The notes under the pieces were generated by a model. It saw only the letters and a program-made list of their open reading frames with translations, ran no database searches and had not been told where the DNA came from. From contig JAKLMB010000012.1 in assembly GCA_022813625.1 (NCBI GenBank), positions 868,001 through 932,000 on the forward strand: a stretch of 64,000 nt of DNA, given 5' to 3'. Origin of the DNA: Aaosphaeria pasadenensis (taxonomy: Eukaryota; Ascomycota; Dothideomycetes; Pleosporales). The translations under genes were made by a program, and so were the position numbers. This document shows positions 44,316 to 56,149 of this stretch, one piece after another (within the stretch, counting starts at the first letter, position 1; each line of letters starts with the position of its first letter).

Positions 44316-45025
44316 TGTGAGGGGTTTTGTTGCTAGCAGTCCATGAAGAGGAAAGGGAGCCTTCGAGCGAGTTGAAATAAGGTGGCTGACGCGGCGGATA
44401 GGTAGATAAGTTGTTGTTGGTCGTTGGGTCGTAGGTGGTTCCGCGGGGTAGGCAACTTTTTGGGGAAGCGAGACGGAAGAGTGTTATAATGTGACGAACC
44501 GGAAGAGGGAAAGGCGGCAGTTGGCTGGTGCAGGTGATGACATAGATGAGACAGTTTGTCGCACTCAACTCACAGTGAGGAATCTGTGAGCGGAGTGGAA
44601 AATATTTGAAGAGGAGAAGTAGCAGAAGTAGTAGAAGTAGTAGTAACAACTAGAGAGTCAAGAAGTAGATACGAGTAGAGCAGAATAATGGTTCCGTTGG
44701 CGTTGATGGTTGGTCGGATCTGGATGATCATCGTGATTGGCTGATGCTGATTGATTCGGACAAATGATGGGGGGGAAAGTGCGAACGAAGGTCGGAAGGC
44801 GGAGGTATATCCTGCGAAGCTAGACTATATCGGGGAACCCTGTCAGTACGCTAATATTAAACTGCCCAGACCTGAGACTATACCCAATTAGGAACATTCA
44901 GTTTAAGCTCGGTGGTGCAACAATTTTATCATACAGGCTCACGACAACGACACGCGAGGGCATCCATAGCCTCTGTCACGACGACCACCACGAATTACGC
45001 CCCGCATCCGTACTCCAACTAGATA
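44316..45025. promoter_or_regulatory. Divergent promoter, deubiquitinase (-) / MRPL7 (+)
   Basis: 710 bases. AGAAGTAGT-type trinucleotide repeats lie near 44603-44645, in the likely 5' leader of the deubiquitinase. An inverted CCAAT box (ATTGG) is near 44735. Confidence 0.55.
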
Positions 45026-46225
45026 ATGGCTCTCCGAGAGCTGCCATTGAGGGCTGCGGCCGTCTTCTCGAAAGATGCACGTCCTGTCCTATGCGCATTC
45101 GGATCATCACTCTCCTCCCGCCGCAATGCCTCGACCGATGCCCTCCAAGCCGTTGAAACCGCCTCATCGTTCACTGGTTCCGCAGCCGCCGTAGAGGCCC
45201 CTAGGGACTTCGATCCAATTGCACGCAGTAAGGCACGGCGAAGGGGAAAGAAATATCTACCACCCAGCAGGTACCGCACCCTCATCTCCAACCCTACACA
45301 AAAGCATCACGAACTTACACAATCCCCAGATATCAATACCGACCACCAAAATACTACCGCGGCCCTCTGCACCCTCATCAGCCACCCCCAGAAGCCGACC
45401 CAGCATCCCGTCTCTTCCAACCCGGCCCCTTCAGCCTTCCCCGTCTCGACCAAACCTACCAAAGCACCATCGCATCCGACCTCCTCACCCTCACGTACCA
45501 ACACTACCCGCCGGGCTACCGCGCACCGGTGCAGACGCAGCGCCTTCGAGAATGGACGGGCGACTCACCGTACTACAAGAACCGACCGCTGCGGCCCCCT
45601 CGCGGCCGCGGTGACGAGCTCCGCCTCCTGACCGAGCCGCGCACCTTCCGCAACATCCCCGAGATCACCGGCGTCGTCGTGCACTCTATGATTCCAGAGG
45701 CGCAGGAGAGCAGCGCGTACCTACATGTCGGCGGCATGGTGCTCCAGGCCATCACGAACGTGCGTGCCGAGTCCCACAGAGCTAGGAACAACGTTCTCCA
45801 GTGGAACCTCCGCAAGGACAAATGGGTCTCACTGACTTCCACCATCGGGCAAGAGGATGCGCAGCACTTCCTGTCCAAGCTCATCGACGTCGTGCTACCC
45901 AAGATCAAGGAGTGGAAGGGTGTCGCTGCATCTACTGGCGATGGCAGCGGAAACATCTCGTTCGGTCTCACTGCAGACCAGGTCGCACTTTTCCCTGAAG
46001 TCGAGGTCAACTATGATTCGTAAGTCACCCTTTGTCAAAAGCCACACACATTTCTTCAACAAACATGATCGTTTGAAAACAACATACTAACACCCTCGCA
46101 GATACCCACCAAAGATGATACCCGGTTGCCACATCACCATCCAAACCTCCGCAACCAACGACAAGGACGCCCACCTCCTCACCCAAGCAATCGGCATCCC
46201 GTACTACGGAAAATTCAAGGACTAA
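45026..46225 (+). CDS. MRPL7: Mitochondrial large-subunit ribosomal protein uL5m
   Basis: Exons 45026-45270, 45330-46019 and 46102-46225, introns of 59 and 82 bases, 352 residues. The N-terminus MALRELPLRAAAVFSKDARP is basic and lacks acids until residue 17, a mitochondrial presequence. After the first intron the protein reads RYQYRPPKYYRGPLHPHQPP and SLPRLDQTYQSTIASDLLTL, the fungal MRPL7 block that precedes the L5 domain. The L5 core follows (RTFRNIPEITGVVVHSM, ISFGLTADQVALFPEVEVNY) and ends HITIQTSATNDKDAHLLTQA...FKD. Without intron 1 the frame is lost, so the splice is certain. It is part of the mitoribosome central protuberance. Expression should be housekeeping. Confidence 0.93.
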
Positions 46226-47049
46226 GAATCCCATTCATCTCAATGAGAAAATCCGCTTCGAAACTGTACGAGTAGTAGCCACAAAGAAAACGAGATAGAA
46301 TGTAAAAATGTAAACGCTCCTGTACCAACAAACGTAAGCAATACAATAGGGTGAACTAAATTATCGCTGTTTCTGCATTGTATCGTCATTTCTCAGCATG
46401 ACGTGATACTAAACATCTCACCCATACAATCAAAATCTATACGTTTCTTGCCCTTCCACCGGATTTGCTCTTCTTGCGATCGCCGTACCGTGTACAGTGT
46501 GATGAGTTGTGATGGGTACACGCTCAGTCGCTCGTACCAAGTTACGCATCAACTCACTGTGTAGGTTAGGTAGCCATCCATACTCCGTACGTACATATGT
46601 ACACCAACAACACATCAACAAACAAAAAGCGTTTTTGTTCACAGCATATCACCAGCACCACTTTTCCATTTAATCGAAACAGCAACACGTTCTCAAGTGG
46701 ATGTATGTGTATATCAAACAATTCATTCCAATTCATTCTCATTCTCGTTACAATCTACTTGCTCGATGGTATGTATATCTCTATAACATGTGATGTTGAT
46801 GCATATTGGTTGGTCTGCCATGTAACAATGACCCAAAAACTCCCGAGAATGCCTTCCGCTGCCCAGTAAAACCGTGGGCGCTCATTTGTTTTCGCCCAAT
46901 CCAACCCTAAGAACGTAGCGTGGTGTGCCATGTTTCGTTATTTTATATACAATGGGAGAAGATAAGTAAAAGTGGTAATTATTACAAGAAGGGTGTGATA
47001 AATGTCCGAGGGGAGGGCGCTGTTATGGAAGAGAAAGAGGGTAGAGGAA
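46226..47049. other. Convergent 3' spacer
   Basis: 824 bases between the 3' ends of MRPL7 and the coiled-coil gene. No gene seen. Confidence 0.5.
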
Positions 47050-48705
47050 TCAGAGACCCCACGGTCCATCGACGACGTTCAAGGCGCTGTCGACGGCTTC
47101 TTCCAAGTACTCGACCCTCTTCCTCAACAGACGGCTCTCCTCTCGCTCTTTGGCGAGGCGGCCCCAGACAGCGCTTTGTGCGCCGCCCTCGCAGTTGGAG
47201 CAGCCCCAGCCCTGCTGGGTGAGGTTGACGCTGCCGTCGCGGACACGGTCGTAGGTGCTTCGTCGCTCAGTGGGCTGGGGGCGTTTACTGGTTGGGGTGA
47301 CGTCGACTTCAGTGAAGGATGCTGCAGATGACGGGATGGTGTCCGTGGGGCTCTTGCAGTTGGTTCGAGAGAAGATGCTTGCGGATTCCGAGTCGCACTC
47401 TGATTCGAAGCCAGAGTCGATGGAGACGTCTGAGTTGGAGGTGCGGTTCCTGCGGCGGGGGAGATCCGATCCACTGATCTCGACGGGATAGCCTGAGTTT
47501 CCGCTGTCCCTGATCAGGGCGAGGCTGCGCTTGCGGGCTGCTTCCTCCTCCTGGCGGGCGTGACGCTCGTATGCGAGTTCGTCCATTAGGCGGCGCATCT
47601 GGGCGTCTTGCTCAGAGGCACGGGCAGCCATGGTCTCGAGTTGCATCTTCAAATGGCGGTTTCGTGTCTCGGCCTCGTCTAGTTCATCATCCTGTGCACT
47701 CTGCTCGGCCTGTGCGTCGCTCAGCGAAGCGGACAGATCACGGTACGAGTTCTGAAAACGCGCGAGAAGAGATTCGGCATTTGAGAGAAGATCGTGGAAT
47801 GCGTGTGGGTCCAAGGAGTCAACGGGTCCATGAGGGAAAAGAGCTTGTGAGATATTGAGGTTGAGGAGCTCGTCCGAAGGGTTGTGATAAACCGGTGGTC
47901 GAGAGTCCTGGTTTGATGTACTTTTCTGCGTGTTCAGTAGCCATGAAAACTTGCTAGATGTTGGTGTTTGTTTAGCCTTGGATTGTGGAGATTGAGTCGG
48001 GGTTGTTTCGGTAGTGGCAGGTCGCGTGAGAGCAGGTCCACGGTTGAAAATGTTCATCATGTTACCGTGTTCTCCTGCTACTTCCTCTTCTTCGGAATCG
48101 TATTCGTCGTCTGTCTCGTGCCTTGGTGCAACGCCCAAATTCACCACTGCAGAGCTTCCGTTGAACCAGTTCTGAAGCGCTTTGGCACCGGCCTTGATCT
48201 TTGGCTGGGAGGTGGATGACTCGATGGTACTCCGGGAAGGGATGAAGCTGGCCAATGACTTGGTAGGCGAATGCAAAGATGCTCGTGAAGTATGTTGCTG
48301 TATGGTAGAAGTAGCTCTGTTGAGGAAAGGCTGGCAGTTATCGAACCATGTATCAGTTAGAGTGCGCTGATGGCCAATGCGAGCTCCAGCAGCGGGGAAG
48401 TCGGCTTCAAGTGGCGAGGGCGAAGCGTGAGGGTCGTAGGCGGTTGAAGCGGATGAAGAGACGGTGGGTGCGACCTTTGCAGTCAATGCGGAAGGTGGAG
48501 GTTGAATTATAGGGCTGTCGGCGATATCGATATCGTCAAATGTGGAGAAGTCGCCCTGGTCCTGACTAGCAATGGAGGGAGGGTTTTGTTTCAAGGGATG
48601 GCTGCCTCCACGAAGAGAACAGAGAGTCGCATGTGAACCTTGGAGAGATGATTGTGTCTTCGAGGGTGCCGAAAGGCTCGGGGATGCCACATGTTTATGA
48701 GCCAT
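47050..48705 (-). CDS. Coiled-coil, Ser/Thr-rich protein of unknown function
   Basis: Intronless, 551 residues. The N-terminal 300 residues are Ser/Pro-rich and likely disordered, with an acidic patch DDEYDSEEEEVAGE and a conserved-looking LTDTWFDNCQPFL motif. A coiled coil spans about residues 315-410 (AESLLARFQNSYRDLSASLS through LKMQLETMAARASEQDAQMR). A Ser-rich stretch follows, then a short region GWGCSNCEGGAQSAVWGRLA with a Cys-X2-Cys pair, and a second short coiled coil at the C-terminus. This layout suits a cytoskeletal, septal or trafficking scaffold of filamentous ascomycetes, but no named family is recognised. Confidence 0.8.
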   Translation of the reverse strand: MAHKHVASPSLSAPSKTQSSLQGSHATLCSLRGGSHPLKQNPPSIASQDQGDFSTFDDIDIADSPIIQPPPSALTAKVAPTVSSSASTAYDPHASPSPLEADFPAAGARIGHQRTLTDTWFDNCQPFLNRATSTIQQHTSRASLHSPTKSLASFIPSRSTIESSTSQPKIKAGAKALQNWFNGSSAVVNLGVAPRHETDDEYDSEEEEVAGEHGNMMNIFNRGPALTRPATTETTPTQSPQSKAKQTPTSSKFSWLLNTQKSTSNQDSRPPVYHNPSDELLNLNISQALFPHGPVDSLDPHAFHDLLSNAESLLARFQNSYRDLSASLSDAQAEQSAQDDELDEAETRNRHLKMQLETMAARASEQDAQMRRLMDELAYERHARQEEEAARKRSLALIRDSGNSGYPVEISGSDLPRRRNRTSNSDVSIDSGFESECDSESASIFSRTNCKSPTDTIPSSAASFTEVDVTPTSKRPQPTERRSTYDRVRDGSVNLTQQGWGCSNCEGGAQSAVWGRLAKEREESRLLRKRVEYLEEAVDSALNVVDGPWGL

Positions 48706-49574
48706 GGTGGGGAGAGGGATGAGCTTGCAGCTGTAGCTGGCAGGAATGCGGCAGTGGCTACTGTGGTGAATCGAGGAATTCTGGAGGTTTCCCCTTGGAG
48801 TGTGATCCTTTTTTCCAATTCTTTAATTATCGTCCTGATTATCCACTATGGGTGGTCGGAATGAACAAGCTGTGAAACGCTTGTATAGACGTCCTGGGCG
48901 ATAAATGGTGTTGATCTGCTCGGTGATGTCGACTGTGCTAGGAAGGACCCTGGTTGCCCGGGCGGCGGTACTCGCAGTAGTAGCTGTTTGTCGGGGAACG
49001 AAGGGAAAGAGAATTGAGAACAGATTTTTGAAGAACTTCAAAGAACGTGCTTGTGTTACTGTACACAAAATGGATCTTTAGAATTCGAGTGTAACAGTGA
49101 GCTCGAGGTTGGGAAGAGATGGAGAGGTTGACAGTGAGTGAGTATCTTTTATTTGTTTGGGTGAGGCTGGGAAAATCTTGGTCGGGGACGGTTGGGGGGC
49201 TGGAAGCGAGAGACATCCCAACCACCTACCTACGCACCCGCGCATGGCCACCGGCGTCGTCATCCTCACCTATCCCTCCACGTTTCAACTCCCCAACATC
49301 CCTGCGTGAATGGTCAGGATTAATTTTAATAATTCACTAAACAATCAGGAATACTTCTATTTCTTCCAATCATGGCCCCTTTTCCTGTGGTCGACCCATT
49401 GTAGGCCCAGAACGTCACTTTTAGTGCCAAATGCTACTATGACACTGGCACTTCGCCATGACAGCCGTTGGATAATGCCACCAAATGGGCGGGTGATGAC
49501 TCCATCGATACGATACTTCGTTTCTTTGGCTGCCACGCAATCGCGCGTATGCAGAGTATTATCGGATACCAATA
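48706..49574. other. Promoter of the coiled-coil gene and 3' flank of the fusion gene
   Basis: 869 bases; ORFs under 100 codons on both strands without motifs. Confidence 0.5.
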
Positions 49575-50911
49575 TCAATATTTGAATTCTTGCCTCTGCT
49601 CTGGTCCATCATCTGGCAATTCGACCCACGGCGCTTTCTCCTTGACATAAATATGCATCTTAATCTTTGGCCATTCACCTTTATATGTCTCCTCGTAAAT
49701 GGAACCCATAGTAATACTGGTTGAATTGGACGTCTTGTAGTAGACCATTGTGACTGGGGTCCCACACTCCCTGCAAAAGGTTCGCTCGGCCACTTCGCTA
49801 AGCTTCAACACCTCTTTGGTAGATGTGGCGAGCCACTTGAAAGCATCTGTCGAGACGTCGATAAAAGGCAGATATGCCGATCCTGAGAGCTGACGGCAAG
49901 CGTGACAATGGCAAACGATGATGTCGTCGGACGGTGCCGCTCTACTTTGATATCTGAGCTTTCCGCATCGACATCCACCAGAGAATACAACATCGTCGTC
50001 AGCCTTCACGATTGCTGCAATCAAAGTCAATTGCACGTACTCCGTACATGAACTGGGAATGAGATATTTGACTTACGCTTCCGTGCGATGCCTAAGAAGA
50101 CCGCATCTACCTCTTCAACCTTTCCATCAACGACGAGTTGGTCCCATTCCTCCTTGAAGATAGCTCTAGCTTTCTCACTGCGCGCATCGTCCGCAAATAA
50201 TGACGCTGCAACTCCCTTTACAATATTGTCGTCAAAAACTTTGTCGACGTCACGCGCATTGTAATATCTCCTCCTATATCCCGCCTGATCATCAATCGTC
50301 ACCACTTTCTGTACCTCCAGCCCAGCTTCCTCAAGCACCTGCCCCAACGAGTCCGTGGACTTGCTCCACTCCCGATGATACGGAACTAACGACCCCATCT
50401 TCCTCCCAACTCTTTCCATCAAAGCCCCAGGAAGCGAATTCCTCGGATGCGTAGAATCCATGGCAATGGCCCCTCCAGGCTTGAGAAACCTCGTCCAATG
50501 CTCAATCGCAACCTTTGGGTCGGTAAACAACACCAACGCAGACGCCACGGTAACAACATCGAACGAGGCCTCCTTGACTGCATCCAGTGCATCTAGATTC
50601 AGGATATCTCTTTCGTAGAACTCGACGTGCGCGTATCTCTCACGCTCCTTATCTTGCTTTGACCGAGCTTCCGCTAACATGCCTGGAGTGATGTCGACGC
50701 CAACTACCCGTCCTGTAGGGCCCACCGCATCGGCTTCGAGGAATGAGAGCAGTCCCGTCCCGCATGCCAGATCGAGTACGTGCTGTCCTGGCTGGATATC
50801 TAAGTAACCGATGAAGCGCTTTGTGAAATCAGGGTGCCAGCTCGAGTCGTACTGGGCGCTGCGGGGTGAGTACAGCCGGATTGCAGCTTCGGCTTGAGAT
50901 TCGCCTGACAT
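49575..50911 (-). CDS. SAM-methyltransferase-GFA domain fusion protein
   Basis: Exons 50911-50077 and 50014-49575 with a 62-base intron (GTAAGT...TGCAG), 424 residues. Residues 1-278 are a class I methyltransferase: motif I HVLDLACGTGLLSF, the acidic residue in GRVVGVDITPGMLAEARS, SFDVVTVASALVLFTD and FLKPGGAIAMDS. After the intron the frame continues into a complete GFA/CENP-V domain with zinc motifs GGCRCGKL, CHCHACRQLSG and FCRECGTP. The retained-intron reading stops 13 codons past the splice site, and the second exon lacks a good start of its own, so one two-domain protein is the best model. A zinc/glutathione-type domain after a methyltransferase could couple methylation with thiol-adduct chemistry, but no activity is known for the pair. 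Confidence 0.8.
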
Positions 50912-51421
50912 GGTTCGTATCGTATGATGTTAAACAAGAGGTTGGCCGTGCTCTTTGTGTAGTTCTTACGACTTTTCTTGATCGGTATTTGTGATGATGT
51001 CACACACACAAGTAAGGAGTGGAGGGGCAGAAATTAGACCACCTTTCGATGGAACCGCTTGCTTCGCAATCAAGCTCAGGAAAGACGAGCAGTGTGGGGA
51101 TCACAATAAATTATAACACGGGACAGCACGCCGTGGATAGATACTTATGTTGCCCACATGAGATGACACCCAAAGAACCACCCCGCCCGATTAGAAATAC
51201 AACATGGGATCTGACCCAATCAGAACGCAGAATTCCCTCACCTCTCACCGCATCAGGCTAGACCACAAAAATGCTCCTTCGAAATTGCTCCACTGTATCC
51301 CAACTCTGTACCAACTCTGTAAATACATGCATCAAAGTCGCGACCAAAACTTCTTTCGCTCCCCAATCGTCCCATTACTCCTCACCTTAATCACCGCTAC
51401 TTCAAATACCCATTCCTTCGA
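50912..51421. other. Promoter of the fusion gene and 3' flank of the MFS gene
   Basis: 510 bases; no gene seen. Confidence 0.5.
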
Positions 51422-53308
51422 TCAGATCGTATACCTAAAATTCGGATCCCCCTCCAGCACCTTCTCGCCCCTATCCGCCTTCCTATTCTCCCTGCGGAAG
51501 TAAACAGTATTAACCCCAATAAGAATCACGACTAACAAATTACACGCAATGCCCGCGTACACGCCGGGGCGGTAGTGAGGACGGTCCTGGGTGCGGAAGA
51601 TGAGGGAGCCGGCGACGCCGCCGATGCCGCCGAAGCCTACGAGGGTTGCGGAGCAGAAGGCGCGTTTCCAGTGGCCGCGGATGTTGTTTGCCTGGTGATG
51701 ATTAGTTTGGGAAGCTGAAGCAGGAGAGAGGGGAGGGGGATGTACTTGGTAGGCCATGGCGCAGGGGATGCTACCGTGGACGGACATGCAGATGAGGAAG
51801 ATTCCGAAGAAGCGTACGGCTGCTTGTTCAGCGAAGCCCTACAGGTAATGTTAACAGGGAGTTCCCAAGGGCGCGGTCAATTTAGGAAGCTTACTAGAAG
51901 GGGCATGCCGATAAGTCCGAAGATACAGTTTCCGGCCAGAAGAGGGCCACGGATGCGATACTTGTCTCCTGCCCAGGCGAGTGCGAGCATAGAGATTCCA
52001 GCCGCTGCATAGGGGGGAGCAGTCAGACACTGGGCTTCTGCGACGTTGAATCCCATGTTCTCTTGGAGAATGATGGGCAGGAAGTAACCGATTGCATATG
52101 CGATGGTTGTGAGGCAGCTGTAGCTTATCATCAGCAAACAATTACGTTCACTCGACATGAAAGAGAGAGTGACTTGGATGAACTGAGCGTAGATGCTTAC
52201 AAGAATATCATAGCAAATGACCACACTTTCCAATCTGCGCCGCTGGCTGCCCACTTCCTGAAATTCCACTTCTCCGCGGTCGCGTCGCTGCGGTCCTTGT
52301 CGATTCTTCGGAGGATGAAAGCGACTTCATCTTCATTGAGGAAACCCCAATGGGGTTTCTTCATGACTCGATCGGGGAAATCGATGAGAAAGATGTATCC
52401 TATGATAGCGACAATACAAGTCATCTATATAGTGGTAAGGTTAGATTGATTCGTATGATTGGAATTGAAGACTTACAATGCCTTCAATGATAAAGATCCA
52501 TCGCCAGCCCCAGTACCCAGCCAGTCCGTGCTATCATGTTGTCAATTCACATCTATCAGGGTTTTCAGGACGTTCCCACCATTTGCATAAGTCCGTACGC
52601 AAGGATTCCTGAGCAACCACTGGCAATGATGCCAATGAGATAAAAGCAGGCATACCGCTTCTGCATGTCAAAGCGCGAATACCACGTCGATATGATGTAC
52701 ACGCATCCCGGGAAGAAACCTGCTTCGAAGAGACCTAGAAGAAGTCGAAGAGGGATCAAGGTTACCCAGTCGTTGACGAAACCGAAACCAATCTGTGCAT
52801 TCAGCGATGGAACGTTCTGAATAGTCGAGACAACGTACCATAACGGCGCCCCAGGCAAAGCAGAGTCCTGCAAGAAATGGACGTGGACCCAATTTCCGCA
52901 CCAGAACCGTGGCGGGAGGTTGAAAGATTGTGTAGGTTATGAAGAAAACCAACGCTACTGTAGACTGACGACAATTGTCAACAAAGGTACGTTTAAAGAT
53001 GAAGGCTAAGTCGCACTCACATATCGAAATCCAACGTTCATCTCCAACTCAGTGTTCATGCCTGCAATAGCAGCATTTGGTAGATTGCTTCTGTCCATGA
53101 GACTGATGCAGTACATGACGCCCGTAGGAATAATCAAGCGCTTGTCGATGCGATGGATTATCTTCCTTTGTTCGGCATAGCTATAGACCGGGTCGTCATC
53201 TAGAGCTTCTTGAGGCGGCCTCTTTTCCTGTGCTTCAGCTTCCTCAATGTGAGAGACATCGGGGCTGGCGTTTTCGAGTTTCTGTACCTCAGGCTTTTCT
53301 GAACTCAT
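51422..53308 (-). CDS. MFS transporter, anion:cation symporter (ACS/Dal5-like) family
   Basis: Eight exons (53308-53021, 52964-52839, 52792-52580, 52530-52477, 52424-52201, 52123-51895, 51838-51746, 51691-51422); introns 46-77 bases; 498 residues. ACS features: a long charged N-terminus, RKIIHRIDKRLIIPTGVMYC leading into helix 1, MDRSNLPNAAIAGM, the repeat A2-type region VRKLGPRPFLAGLCFAWGAV, LLLGLFEAGFFPGCVYIIST in helix 4, WRWIFIIEGI at the end of the first half, and NNIRGHWKRAFCSATLVGFG with GGVAGSLIF in helices 10-11. Fungal members import allantoate, nicotinate, pantothenate, biotin-like acids or other anions. The substrate is not predictable here. The neighbouring methyltransferase-GFA gene is on the same strand. 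Confidence 0.92.
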
Positions 53309-55058
53309 TTTGAAGTAATATTGATAGCTGCCTCAAGACTTCCTACCCAGTCTCGTCCCTTGCAGACAACCCAGCCATTATGCGATGCCCCTTATATACC
53401 CGCATTTCCTTTCATCTGCCCATCCCCAGTCGAAACCTCGATCCCTTCCCCGCAAAATACCCAGAACTATCTATGTCACTAAATCGTGGAGAAACTTCCC
53501 AATTCGGTAAGCCTTCAAGACTAGAGACGAAATGCCATGTACCCTAGCCCTCCGCCACGCATCCGTGGCGCTTGGTACAACTCCAAACGGCCGGCCGTAA
53601 GCATGTTTTCCCCAGCTTTCACAAACAGCGCGCCACGAACATTCTTGGTGTGGCGTCGCTGGCATTACGTATGCCGTACAAATCTCCGGCGATTGGGATG
53701 CCTAGGAGATGGTCGCATGGTATAATTGGTGTAGATAATCGGGCGAGACGTGAAGACGCACGCTTGGCGGAATGTTGGCAATGTCACGTGGCGTGGCGGA
53801 CAAGCCCTCCGTTGATAGATCCAGACCTTGGGGAAGTTGCGATTGGGTTGTATGGTATGAGAGTATCAGAGGTCTGGTAGGGGTGATGGATCTTTTGTCG
53901 CTCTTGTCCCGAGGATCTCGCTGCTTGGATGATGGTTTCTGCAGGTTTGGCTTGGGTTGGGCCTTGCTTTTAGAGGTTATGAATCGGTTGCTCAGAGTCG
54001 CGAATGACTTGCTTATAGGCTATGGTAATTAGAGGTGAGGATTTGTACAGCCTATGTCAAATTCTAGAAATGCACGTAGGTTTTGTTCAAGTGTCAATCT
54101 TTGATAGTGTTAATGCAGATTTGAAAACAGATCTTCTACGCCTGTTATTGACGTACTACTGTCGACTTGTGCAGAGGTCTAGTTGAAGTAACCATTTGAT
54201 TCGTTCGCGATATGCGACAGTTGTGGTCATTTGCTATCACGGTTTCGTATTATGTTCCTACTTTGATGTAACAATACACGGAGACACTACTTGAAAGCTA
54301 GTTATGAAACTCACCCATCTATCAAGCCATTTCACAAGCGGCCGAAGGAACGAATCGGCGGGGTAGCTTCGAGGAAGCTTGGGAGATGGACTAGTTCAGG
54401 GAGATGGACCAGTTCATTGAGGGTGCTGTCACATCGGTAGCTAAAGAGAAAGCCTCTAGTGGGAAATTGAAAAGAGGACAGCAGCTCTGTGGACGCACGA
54501 ACTGCTGCAGTACTCTTAGCTGAGCTTCACACTTGATCTAGATATAGTCCTTCCGTGTTTGACTTTTACAGACAAATTCCAATGCAAGCTGCCATATCTG
54601 ATGTTTCTAACGTCATTCTCAGTCGAAATTTGCGTCTCCCCGACCACTCCTCCAACAGAACTAGTCGGCATTTACCAAATATGCAATCTATTCGTCCTAA
54701 TTGGTATTATGTAACTACGTGGCACTTGTGCTGGGAAACATTAAGTGATAGGGGCTCGTGGAATTTGGTGCTCTGGGGAAATTTTGGTATTCCGACGTTC
54801 TTGTTTACAATGAGGACAAACATCAAGCATAAAAAATCCCGACCGACAACAATGAAGTGATTCAATGCAAGCCTAATTGATTGTCATTCAATTGTTTGTG
54901 ATGGATATCATACATTGTATACGAGTGAATAAGGGTATCGATGAATAATGCAAATGCGCCGTCAGCCTGGACAGAATCACAGGACTCATCCCACACGCTA
55001 TTGGTGACAAAGACCTCTCCGCTGGCAATTGGGCTCCGAATAATTTCATCTTATCCGG
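53309..55058. other. Gene-free stretch
   Basis: About 1.75 kb. The first 100 bases are the MFS promoter. A 101-codon ORF (54555-54860) has no motif. A short segment near 54584-54612 (CTGCCATATCTGATGTTTCT) resembles CTGCCACATTTGATGTTTCC near 56493-56517, a possible minor duplication. From about 54890 the sequence resembles the 3' flank of the gene at 57311. Confidence 0.4.
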
Positions 55059-55681
55059 TTACACCACCGTATCATCGAGCAAGATTCAGATGTGAACCAG
55101 CTACGTAGCTGATTACCTAGGACTTACTCTCTGCTGATCGGTTTCCAATGAAACTCATTTCATCCGACTCCAGTAGATTGTATTGAGCGACGATTAGGTT
55201 GCTGGTTCATCGTCTGATGAAATCGCATGTTCTTCCAAGTCCGTGTTGAGTTTCTCCAGCGTCAGAAAGTTGATGCGAATCGTGTCTTCAACCAAGAATT
55301 CCACAGATTGGGACCAAAGGATATCCTTTAGGAAGCATTCGGGATTAAGAATTGCATCCTGAATGTCTGGTCGGATGCCGATTCAAGTCATCATTTGGCG
55401 AGGATCACTGGGGAGATCTGGGCGCTTCATCTGACCAATCGCATCGTCAAGTATAGTATCTGGATTGTTTTCCAGAAAGGGCCTGGTTTATCGCTACCGC
55501 TACTGCTCTGAGGTGACGTAAGCAGTTTACCGGAGACCCTCCGTTTCGAAGGCTGCTTGGAAGGATGAACGAGATTGGCCTCATAGAGGGCTTGGTGTTC
55601 TTCTGAATGAAAGCCTTCCATTGCGGTAGGTTGCGTAGAGGGACCTTCCATTGCGGTAGGTTGCGTAGAGGGACCTTCCAT
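55059..55681 (-). pseudogene. Deleted, stop-bearing paralogue of the 57311-58693 gene
   Basis: The minus strand reads HQALYEANLVHPSKQPSKRR, matching EQALRQASIIRPSQEPSKRE of the intact gene, then ENNPDTILDDAIGQMKRPDL and DPRQMMT, then IGIRPDIQDAILNPECFL and RINFLTLEKL, all parallel to the intact protein. A stop replaces Val-Phe after DPRQMMT, a 40-residue block after the N-terminus is missing, and most of the second half is gone. Only the extreme 3' end (TAA at 55061-55059) and the 3' flank down to about 54890 survive. The N-terminus is extended by a MEGPSTQPTA repeat encoded by the 30-bp minisatellite. This is a pseudogene from an apparent gene duplication. Confidence 0.8.
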
Positions 55682-55881
55682 TGCGGTAGGTTGCGTAGAG
55701 GGACCTTCTGTTATAGTAGGTTGTATAGAGGGACCTTGTATTATGGTAGGTTATATAGATGAGCCTTCTATTATAGTAGCTTATATAGAAGGGCCTGCTA
55801 TCATAGTAGCTTATATAGAGGAACTTTCTATTGCAGTAGGTTGTGTAGAGAGACCTTCCATTGCAATAGGTTGTGTTGAGA
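55614..55881. repeat. 30-bp minisatellite, about 8.5 copies
   Basis: Exact 30-base period from 55621 to 55860. The first two full units are identical (TTGCGGTAGGTTGCGTAGAG then GGACCTTCCA) and the third nearly so. Units 4-7 drift mainly by C-to-T and G-to-A changes (TTATAGTAGGTTATATAGA-type), and the last two drift back toward the consensus. On the minus strand the intact units encode MEGPSTQPTA per unit. Homogeneous at the pseudogene end and degenerate at the far end. Confidence 0.92.
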
Positions 55882-55952
55882 CCTTGCAGTAGGTTATGTG
55901 GAAAGGGTGGATATGGTCTTTATGTATGGTGGTGGGGATGAGTAAAACACGC

Positions 55953-56143
55953 ACCACTCTCATGCACGTGTGAATTCGAGAGTGATAGTGAAGGAGGAAT
56001 CAACCAACGTGACTATGTCCTACTAATCAAAAGGTAGCAATTTTAAGCAGTGATAAAGGTAGCACAGGCCACTGTCACGCACGCGGTAATTCGAGAGTGA
56101 GAGTGAAGGAATCAACCAACGTGATCATGTCCTACCAATCAAA
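55953..56143. repeat. Pair of imperfect 75-bp direct repeats
   Basis: 55954-56030 and 56070-56143 share CACTCTCATGCACG/CACTGTCACGCACG, AATTCGAGAGTGA, AGTGAAGG, AATCAACCAACGTGA and ATGTCCTAC(T/C)AATCAAA, separated by about 40 bases. The related phrase CCTACCAATA recurs near 56191 and 58861, upstream of both gene copies, so these may be part of the duplicated promoter. Confidence 0.7.
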
Positions 56144-56149
56144 CCATAT

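Noticed and set aside
44239..44649. ORF opening with a poly-leucine run
   Set aside because: Generated by AGAAGTAGT-type repeats in the 5' leader of the deubiquitinase; no conserved content.
49575..50036. Separate short GFA gene starting inside the intron
   Set aside because: The apparent start is within the spliced-out sequence and the frame joins the methyltransferase exactly.
54555..54860. 101-codon plus-strand ORF
   Set aside because: No motif, no neighbour context and a composition like the surrounding spacer.
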